Assembly (NCBI GenBank): GCA_008360975.2
Contig: CM039210.1
Span: 18,995,007-19,059,006, forward strand
Source: Lichenostomus cassidix
Lineage: Eukaryota > Chordata > Aves > Passeriformes > Meliphagidae
Reading direction: 5' to 3'
Length of the DNA stretch: 64,000 nt
In this document: piece by piece, positions 56,125-64,000 of the stretch
Position numbering within the stretch: the stretch's first letter is position 1
How the letters are laid out: each line of letters starts with the position of its first letter
The notes under the pieces: model-generated
What the model was told of the DNA's origin: nothing
What the model saw: the letters and a program-made list of their open reading frames with translations, nothing else
Databases searched by the model: none
Made by a program: the position numbers and the translations under genes

Positions 56125-56544
56125 TTGATGGGGGAAAAGGATGAAACCAGGCTCCCTAGAGAAAAGCCTGGTGGCGGCACTTCAGTGTTTAAGGGATGGT
56201 GTGTTAGCAAGGTCCCTTGGACTATTCCACGATGTGCTGAGTACACTAGAGCACATTTGAAATGCCCTGGTCCTAATAAATGTAATGCCCTTGCCATCTT
56301 AGTGGAGGTTCGAGATGGGGATCCATGCATCAGCAAAGACGCTAGGGTTATTGATGTGGTAGAAACCACAGAGGCATCTGAGAATGGTGACATAGGAATT
56401 AGGGCATCTTCCCCAAAAAAGGTGGAGGGATCAATAGCCCAACTGAAGTGCATCTGCACCAATGCACACAGCATGGGCAACAAACAGGAGGAGCTAGAAG
56501 CCATTGTGCATCAGGAAAACTATGACATAGTTGCCATCACATAA
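56125..56544 (+). pseudogene. CR1 ORF1 end / ORF2 endonuclease start
   Basis: 139-residue frame: a linker after ORF1, then IAQLKCICTNAHSMGNKQEE (endonuclease start with the conserved Asn) and IVHQENYDIVAIT, stopping where the ETWWD motif should follow (ACATAAACATGATGGGATGA). Confidence 0.8.
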
Positions 56545-56655
56545 ACATGATGGGATGATCCCCACAACTGGAGTACTGCAATGGATAGCTAAAAACTCTT
56601 CAGAAGGGACAGGTGAGGATGGAGAGGCAGTGGGGTAGCCCTGTATATTAGGGAG

Positions 56656-57239
56656 TGCGGAGTCGCAGCCTCGTGTTTCACAGATGGCCACCCCACGCCG
56701 CACAGAGGGGGGTCCGTCCGGGGCCGAGACACGCCAGGGCACACGTGGTGGTGGCAGGGCACTGCGGCAGGCAGTGGCACTCGGGGGATGCAAGTTGTCA
56801 TGGAGGCGCAGTGAACAAAGAAGTGCTGGATCGCAGTCTGGGGTTCCAAGGGAGTTTATTAGGATCCACAGGCTCAGGGTGAAGGGAGAGGAAGAGGGAC
56901 AGAAAGCGAGGGGTGGGGAAGGGGCAAGGAGCCCAGAGACTGTGAACGCAGAACAAAGGGCTGCAGAGGGTTAAAAGGAGAGGGAAGAGGGAAGAGGGGA
57001 GTGGTTAGCTCCGAAGAGCCAACTAGGGAAAGCCCAAGGGGAGGAGATGAGGGGAAAAGGGATTACAACCAGTAGGTTTACAGCAGAGGAGGGTACAGAC
57101 TCAGGAAACCAATAATACACTGAGCTAGGGAGAGATTTCTAGAACATAAACCATATACAGAATGGGGGCGGGGGAGAGCGCAGGACCAATAATCTCGTGC
57201 TAATATGCATACCCTAAATCCTGCTACCACACTGCAACA
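56656..57239 (-). mobile_element. Solo LTR (family D), minus orientation, TSD AGGGAG
   Basis: A 584-bp LTR, TGCGGAGTCGCAGCC to CACACTGCAACA, flanked by AGGGAG at 56650-56655 and 57240-57245. Same family as 22422-22895. GAGTTTATTAGG at about 56851 is the reversed polyadenylation signal. Confidence 0.9.
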
Positions 57240-57419
57240 AGGGAGTGTTTTGATTATCTAGAGCTTGATGGCATTGATGAAAGGGTTGAGTGTTTATGGG
57301 TAAGAATCAGGGGGAAGGCCAACAAGACAGATATCCTGGTGGGAGTCTGTTGTAGAGCACCCAACCAGAGTGAAGAGACAGACAAAATATTCTATGAGCA
57401 GCTTGAAGAAGTCTTGTGA

Positions 57420-57568
57420 TTGCTGGCCCTTGTTCTCATGGGGGACTTCAACCTACCAGATGCCTGCTGGAAATACAACAGAGCAGAGAGGAAATGGTCT
57501 AGGAGGTTTGGGGAGTGTGTGAAAGGTAAATTCCTGAGACAGTTCATGACTGAGCCAACTAGGGAAGG
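57420..57568 (+). pseudogene. CR1 endonuclease fragment
   Basis: LVLMGDFNLPDACWKY carries the catalytic GDFN motif of the CR1 endonuclease; the frame is cut at 57569 by an LTR and continues at 58164 with the DLLFVNKEGLVGDVMVGG-equivalent. Confidence 0.8.
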
Positions 57569-58163
57569 TGTTATGATCCAATTAGTGAGAGATGCCTCTG
57601 CCCGAATTAAGGTGCAAACAAGACCATATGCCAAAGTCAATAGTACGGATTTTATTTAACAGTAAATGTGAGGTAGACATAGAAAGAAATAGAAATGGGG
57701 AGGGGGGAAAGGAGAGATAGAGAAAAAGATATCTTGTCTCAGGTGAAGCAGAAGACAGTCACTACCCATGAATCCAGCGGTGTCCCATTGGTCCTTCTTC
57801 ACCCTGGGCTCCTTGGTAGTGGGGGTCCCAGAATTGTTCTTCTGGGGATATCACAGTTATAATACAGTCCAGGTTCTGGGTATCCACAAGGTGGTCACAG
57901 ATGCTGTTCCCATAACTTGGGGTGATAATGTGTATGAGCAGTTGCTTCCTTTCCCACAGCAATTTGCCACATTGGGAATTTTTGCCAGGATGTGCTAACC
58001 ATATCTCACCTCTGCCAGGCTTGGAATTAGCGCCTTCCTGTTCTAAATTCCTCCCTTCTGTGCTTATCTCAAGTTCCCACTGTGGTGGCTTATCTTATGG
58101 CAAGTTCCTTCTGTGGCCTTGACAGTGTTTGAGACAGGCAACTGTGCTCTTTAAGTCCTTGCA
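57569..58163 (-). mobile_element. Solo LTR, minus orientation, TSD GAAGG
   Basis: A 595-bp LTR, TGTTATGATCCAATTAG to TAAGTCCTTGCA, flanked by GAAGG at 57564-57568 and 58164-58168. Reversed polyadenylation signal ATTTTATTTAAC at about 57649. Not clearly related to the other families here. Confidence 0.85.
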
Positions 58164-59198
58164 GAAGGTGCTTGACCTGTTGTTTGTGAACAAAGAAGGA
58201 CTTGTGGGTGATGTGATGGTTGGAGGCAATCTTATGAAATGATAGAGTTTTCAATTCTCAGAGATGTAAGGAGTTGGGTCAGCAGTACTGCTATTGGCCA
58301 GTTTAGGAGACTGTTTGGAAAGTCCCTTGGGAGGCAGTCCTGAAGGACAAAGGAGTCCAGGATGGCTGGACGTGCTTTAAGAAAGAAATCTTAAAGGAGC
58401 AGGAGCAGGCTATCCTCATGTGCTGAAAGATGAGCTTATATGGAAGATGTCTGGCCTAGCTTAACAGAGAGCTTTGTCTGGAACTCAGGGAGAAAAAGAG
58501 AGTTTATCACCTCTGGGAAAAGAGACAGTCAATTCGGGAGGACTACAAGGATGTTGGGAGGTTGTGCAGGGAGAAAATTAGAAGGGCCAAAAGGCCCAAT
58601 TAGAACTTAATCTGAATACTGCTATAAAAGACAATAAAAACTGTTTCTATAAATACATTAGCAACAAAAGGAGAGCTAAGGAGAATCTCCATCCTTTATT
58701 GGATGTGAAGGGAAACAGTGACAAAGGATGAGGAAAAGGTTGAGGTACTTAATGCTGCCTTTTCCTCAGTCTTGAATAAGACCAGGTGTTCTAAGGCTAC
58801 CCAGCCCATTGACCTGGAAGATGGGGATGGGAAGCAGAATGAAGCCCCCATAGTCCAGGAGGGAAATGGTTAGAGACCTGCTACACTACTTAGACATGCA
58901 CTAGTCTACGGAGCAGGATGGCATTCACGCAAGGGTACTGAGGGAGCTGGCCGAAGTGCTCACTAAGCCACTTCCAAGTATTTATCAACAGTACTGGCTA
59001 ACCAGGGAGATCCCAGTTGACAGAAGGTTAACAAACATGATGCCTATCTAGAGTAAGGGCTGGAAGGAGGATACGAGGATCTAAGGGTATCTCAGCCTGA
59101 CCTTGGTGCCGGGGAATGTTATTGAACAGATCATCTTGAGTGCCATCATGTAACGTGTACAGGACAGCCAGTTAATTAGGTCCAGTCAGTTTGGGTTT

Positions 59199-59792
59199 AT
59201 GAAAGGCAGGTCCTACTTGACTGACCTTATCTCCTTCTATGACAAGGTGACCCACTTAGTGGACAAGGGGAAGGCTGTGGATGTTGTGTATCTGAACTTC
59301 AGTAAAGCCTTTGACACCATTTCCCACAGCATTCTCCTGGAGAAACTGCTCATGGCTTGGACAGGTGTGCTCTTCACTGGGTAGAAAAGCGGTTGAATAT
59401 CTGGGCCCAGAGAGTGGTAGCGAATGGCGTTAAATCCAGTTGGCTTCTGGTTGCAAGTGGAGTTCCCCAGGGCTCAGTATTGGGACCATTTTTATTTAAT
59501 TTGTTTATTGATGATCTGGATGATGGGATCAAGTGCACCCTCAGTAAGTTTGCAGGTGACAGCAAGTTGGACAGCAGTGTTGATGTGCTTGAGGGTAGGA
59601 AGGCTCTACAGGGATAATCTGGACAGACTGGATCAATGGGCCAAGGCCAGTTGTATGAGGTTCAGTAAAGCAAAGTGCCAGATCCTGCACTTGGGTCACA
59701 ACAACCCTATGCAATGCTACAGGCTTGGGGAAGAGTGTCTGGAAAGCTTCCTGGCGGAAAAGGATGTGGGAGTGTTGGTTGACAGTGGCTGA
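59199..59792 (+). pseudogene. CR1 reverse transcriptase remnant
   Basis: Frames 59199-59384 and 59357-59617. [20 protein letters not shown] has the first palm Asp changed to Asn. [20 protein letters not shown] follows, and FAGDSKLD stands where FADDTKL is expected, so one of the two catalytic Asp is Gly. Then [20 protein letters not shown] in a third frame. Confidence 0.85.
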
Positions 59793-60420
59793 ATATAAGC
59801 CAGCGTGTGCCCAGGTTGACATCAGCATCCCGGTTTGTATCAGTAATAGTGTGGCCAGCAGAACTAGGGAAGTGATTGGCCCTTTGTACTCAGCACTGGT
59901 GATACTTCACCTCCAATACTATGTGCAGTTTTGGGCCCCTAACTACAAGAAAGACATTGAGATACTAGGGCTTGTCCAAAGAAGGGCAATGAGGCTGGTG
60001 AAGTGTCTAGAGCACAAGTCTTATGAAGAGTGGCTGAGGGAATGGAGGTTGTTTAGTCTGAAAGAAAAGGGGCCTGAGGGGATTTTAAAGCACTCTACAA
60101 GGACCTGAAAGGAGGTTGTAGCAAGGTGGGTGTCAGTCTCTTTTCAGAGGTAAGAAGTGATATGACAAGAGTAAATGGTCTCAAGTTCTGCCAGGGGAGG
60201 TTTAGATTGGATATTAGGAAAAATTTCCTCACAGAAAGGGTTATAAAGCATTAGAACAGGCTGCCCAGGGAAGTGGTTGAGTCACCATCCGTGGAGGCAT
60301 TGAAAAGACATGTAGATGTGGTACTTAGGAACATGATTTAGTGGTTGCCTTGGCAGTTTTACATTTGCACTTGGACTCAATAATCTTAAGGTTTGTTTAT
60401 AACCCAAATGATTCTATGAC

Positions 60421-61547
60421 TGAAACAATAAAGCTTTTACTTTTAAGATACTAGTAGATTTAGGAAAGGCCAGTAAAATATTTACCTGTATTGACTGGTT
60501 TTGGTGGATGGTAGGTGCTGAATAAATAGGAAGATGCCGTGAGTCAATTTCTCACAATATTAGCAGGAAGGAAAACTTATTTGGTTATCTTGTGCTATAT
60601 ATTAATTAAATAGCAATGCATCTCTTGGGGTGATCTAAAATGGAATAAATTTGCTTTGTTTCTTTGGTCAGCTACTCTTATTCATATCAGAAACATTGCT
60701 TACTTTAACATTTATGGAAGCTGTAATGTAAAAACAAGCAAATTATGGGTGCACACTGTCAGGTAGTTTTCATTAGAAAGATTAGTTTCTTCTACCTACA
60801 AGAATAATCTACAGCTGAACTTCTTGCATGGTCTACTAGGGAGTTCTGATAAACCATACTTGGCATGTCCTTGGATTAGTTTTCATTCAAATCCGACTAG
60901 TGATTTTAAAAATAAAATATAAATATGCTTACAAAATTTGAAAGCATTTTGGGCTGCATACTTTTTCAAAAATAATTGGAAAGTACAGAAATATAATAAA
61001 CAGAAAACACAATGTGACCTAACTATAATGAGCTTATCCTTCTGTCAAGAAAACCATTTAAAGTAGATGTTAATTTTGAGGACTCTTCCAGGCCTACTTA
61101 TTGATGATGCTATTTCATTATACGTATTACAGAGAGGGGGAATGCACTTTACATCTTTCTCTGAAGCCTTCAGCATATAGAATAGTTCGGTAATAATTGG
61201 AAAACCTGTAGACTGACAATATGGACATTTTTAGGCTAACTGTTGCTTTCTTTTTTGTATGCGTTATTAACCTTTTTTCCAGAAATGTTAGTAAAATAAA
61301 ATGCTGGAAAAAAACTCAAATATGCTTGAGAGTTTAGTTAAAGCCTACTTTTACATAGCCATTTAAAATAATGATTTGGGATTGTATGGATACTGTTGTT
61401 TACTGCTGAGTAACATATTCTCCTGTTATTCTCCCAAAAAAAAGCTAGAATAACATTTTTCTTAAGATGTATGAAGAGAATTGAACAGTGTGATAATTTC
61501 TTCATTCTTCTGAGGGCTATGATTAGCATACTTCATTAGGGGATTGG
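60421..61547. other. Unique AT-rich intron-like sequence
   Basis: No repeat or coding signal. Its right end holds the target ACTAT of the LTR at 61553. Confidence 0.5.
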
Positions 61548-61552
61548 ACTAT

Positions 61553-62018
61553 TGTGTTGGTTTGCAAACAAACCAGTGGGAGATCACAAGTCCAGATTGA
61601 AATTAAAAATAAGTGAAATAATACAAGGAAAGGCACTGACAAAGTCAGATATAAACTGACACCCGGTTAGGGTGGTGGTAGCAGTCCGACTGAAGAAGTC
61701 CAGTTGAAGCGGTGATCCTGTGAAGGTCTAGTCTCCAGCTGAAGATCCAGTGGTAGCTCTTGTCCTCTGGGAACCCAGTAGACAGGGCTAGCTCAGGCAG
61801 TTTCAAGGCCAGGTTATATCCAGGTGGGAACACCTGGCTCCTCCCTCCTGGGCAAAGCATCCCACAATGGGATGAGATAAGTCCATGAGTCACGCGGTGG
61901 GTCCCTGATGGCCCTTTGCCTGTCATGCGGGGTGGGTCATTAGCAGGTGATAACAGCTAATGGCCCACAGCTGGTGGTAATAGAATACTTAACTACATCT
62001 ATATTGCAACCTAGGACA
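61553..62018 (-). mobile_element. Solo LTR (family G, short form), minus orientation, TSD ACTAT
   Basis: A 466-bp LTR, TGTGTTGGTTTGCAAAC to CAACCTAGGACA, flanked by ACTAT at 61548-61552 and 62019-62023. About 95% identical by eye to 43287-43749. Inserted in unique sequence, so its ends are certain. Confidence 0.9.
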
Positions 62019-62023
62019 ACTAT

Positions 62024-63465
62024 CTACATAGTAGCAGAATTAAGTGTTAAGGCTCCCAATGGAAGAAATAAAATTCACCAACTTGTCAGTGAAGTCATAA
62101 CTTAATTGTTGATGTCCTGGGAAATTAAGGTAATAGAAAGGAGAGGTTTCTTTTCTACCAAATCTTGTTCACCTTATTTTATGTCACTGAAGGCGAGGCA
62201 TGTACTGAGTTAGTCCATAACTTTATAAATACAGGAAAAAAATCCCTGTAACACTTCTCACAGAAACAAGATTGCATTAAATCCTCGTGTTATCTTTTCC
62301 TCCTTAAAAATTATACTGGATTAGTAGGAAAACTCAGACAGTATTTGCATTGGTTATGGAACTTGAATCAAGTTCTTTAGATGGACAGATCTTACATGTG
62401 ATAGAATCTAGGAGTTTTAGTTCTTAGATATGACTCCACAAGGTGTTAAAACAGATGGTCCAGGGGCCTTTTCATCTTTGACATTAATAGGAGGAAAAGT
62501 TAACTTGTTTTAGAGGACAGGCAAGATTCAACCTTATGTCTGACTACTTTAGAAGGTGGTGCAACTCTCATGTCCAAAGCTGAATTACAATAATTTTTCA
62601 TTTTTCCAAAAAGATAAAAGCAATGCATTGTTAGTGATGCTAGCAGCTTGTGTTGCTTCTAAAGGTCCTCTAGAAATAGCTATGCTTGTAGAGAAACTGG
62701 AGAATAGTTAGATCTTGTAAAAAACAACAGCATGAGAGTCAGATGTTTAGTTTCTGGAAAATTTGTCTAGATGTTCAGTGTATTCTTTGCAGCTGGAACA
62801 TTCTGCCTCTAGGATATTAACAATGCCTGAAGCATTTTTAATACCAGTAGTTCTTCTTGTGGCAGGTTGCCCTCTATGTAGAGGGAAAAAGTCGTGTCTT
62901 AAACTTGAAGAAAAGTACTATTGGAAATCAGAAAATACTAAAGGAACAATTTCTTCTCTGAAAACTTCAACTGCAGAGAACAGGGAAGAAAGTAATGTGT
63001 AGTTAGTAGTCATATGCTTACATATATGCTGTTTCAACTAAGCAATAAGTGGTAAGCAGATCTGAAAGAAGGATATTATATGATTGCTTCCCCATAGAAA
63101 GGAAATGGTATCTATCTTCCTCCCTTTCTTATTCAAAAATCAATGTGTACTTGGAATAGGAGTGAATTTCCCTTCTGGCTATCTATAACTGACAGTCTAA
63201 TTTACTAGCTTTAAATATAAAGTAGAAAAACTTGTTTGTTTTTGTTTTCTACAAATATTGGTGATTTTATTCATTCTGTATACCTTGAAATACTCAATTG
63301 CTTAATGTATGTAAAAGCTTATGTGTCATATTTGTTACTAATATTTTAACTTGCTTATAGCTGTACTAGGTAAAGTTCTTGATTATAAAGTGTGTTTCAC
63401 CTCTTAGATTCATAAGGTAAAATGCCCACCTGAATTACTGGTATAGTTCTTCCTCTTTTGCTGTA
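62024..63465. other. Unique AT-rich intron-like sequence
   Basis: No transposon recognised. A 79-residue plus frame (62763-63002) is the only open stretch of note; see findings. Confidence 0.5.
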
Positions 63466-63699
63466 ATCAGTTGTATATGCATGGAGGATACATCTGCTCT
63501 AGCGCCCAGAAGATCTCCTCCCCGTCCTTCTTCACTGACCTCAGTCTCTGCAGGGCTGTTTCTCTTGTATATTCTCACTCCTCTCTTCCAGCTGCTGCTG
63601 TGCAGCATTTTTTCCCCTTCTGTCATACATAGGAGCAGCTTCTGGTATCTTCTCACAAAAACCATCCCATCAACACCCGCCCTCCCAAAACCCAATACA
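63466..63699 (-). mobile_element. LTR (family B) fragment, minus orientation
   Basis: Shares TCCTTCTTCACTGACCTCAG, TATTCTCACTCCTCTCTTCC and the end AAACCCAATACA with the LTR at 40514-41613, with the GCGTTACC block deleted. Only the U3/R part remains. Confidence 0.7.
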
Positions 63700-64000
63700 A
63701 CAGTTTATTGTTTATTCTCTATGTTTTCACTAGTGACCCACTGATTGAAGTCTTTGATACTTGTAAATACAGTGCTGTTCATAGTCATCCCTTGGAATTG
63801 GATGTCAGATGCTACTTATGGAGACTGCCACTTTTTAAGGACAAAATCCCACATTCATGTTGGGTATGGAATTTCCACTGTATTCTTAAGGCTAACAAAA
63901 TATTAAACCAGTCAGATGGAGATTAGGTGTCATGGCCATAATTTGTAGACTACTAGAATATCTGGAATAATCCTTTGATTGCAGTAGGATTTATGAGTGC
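63700..64000. other. Unique sequence to the window end
   Basis: AT-rich; a 72-residue plus frame at 63708-63926 has no recognisable motif. Confidence 0.4.

Larger units (their letters stand above)
55370..60420 (+). mobile_element. Long CR1 LINE, plus strand, carrying three solo LTRs
   Basis: Pieces 55370-55473, 56052-56655, 57240-57568 and 58164-60420 join into about 3.3 kb from the end of ORF1 (GTGTCACCAGCAGCATTTTGGG; compare 16320-16350) through endonuclease and RT to the 3' end AATGATTCTATGACTG at 60410. Insertions at 55474, 56656 and 57569 each have a duplicated target. Multiple frameshifts and stops. Confidence 0.9.

Noticed and set aside
1..64000. tRNA, rRNA or other structured RNA genes
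   Set aside because: Looked for tRNA-like A/B boxes and rRNA words while reading; none was convincing. The tRNA-complementary word at 26161-26177 is a primer-site, not a gene.

Overview
The window is vertebrate nuclear DNA, almost certainly avian. The main evidence is about fifteen CR1 LINE copies: chicken-repeat-1 endonuclease and reverse-transcriptase (RT) sequence, with the diagnostic 3' tail built on ATTCTATGA. They are mixed with bird-type endogenous retroviruses (ERVs), both ERV-L and class I/II, and many solo LTRs. No bacterial, phage or organelle gene organisation is present. Roughly two thirds of the 64 kb reads as retroelement. That density, with LTRs stacked inside LTRs, would suit a repeat-rich bird lineage or the W chromosome, but this is inference.

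Layout. 1-2545 holds opposed CR1 copies, one split by a solo LTR. 2546-3640 is a degenerate higher-order minisatellite built on a CAGCTACTGG core. An LTR-like promoter-bearing segment follows (3730-4241). 4320-5960 is the only convincing host-gene signal: a CpG island with good splice donors on the + strand at 5000, 5500 and 6051, so probably the promoter and 5' exon(s) of an unidentified gene. The unique AT-rich stretches downstream (6.1-8.9, 10.4-11.1, 18.5-20.1, 51.4-52.2, 52.7-54.2, 60.4-61.5 and 62.0-63.5 kb) look like first-intron sequence of that gene. Everything else was inserted into it.

Transposon blocks. 13.26-17.38 kb is a nearly full-length minus-strand CR1 with a broken ORF1 (coiled coil plus SGNH-type esterase) and a broken ORF2 (endonuclease plus RT). 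21.7-32.1 kb is a chain of CR1 copies interrupted by solo LTRs and by a gag/pol-less LTR element (24.72-26.78 kb). 32.9-42.4 kb contains ERV-L pol remnants in minus orientation with protease, RT (YIDD box), RNase H and integrase pieces. 42.4-51.4 kb contains a second ERV-L pol copy broken by insertions up to four levels deep. 55.4-60.4 kb is a plus-strand CR1 carrying three solo LTRs.

Many LTR insertions can be proven from the sequence because target-site duplications (TSDs) of 4, 5 or 6 bp can be read at both edges and the interrupted host repeat resumes exactly. No retroelement ORF here is intact. Every pol fragment is frameshifted or truncated, so the window records past activity and contains no complete retroelement. 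The strongest oddities are: a 412-bp CR1 block present twice, 15 kb apart, with two differences; a CR1 with three solo LTRs of three TSD classes; the gag/pol-deleted LTR element with a piece of another LTR family inside; an LTR with retroviral internal sequence on both sides; and a modular LTR family present in three versions.
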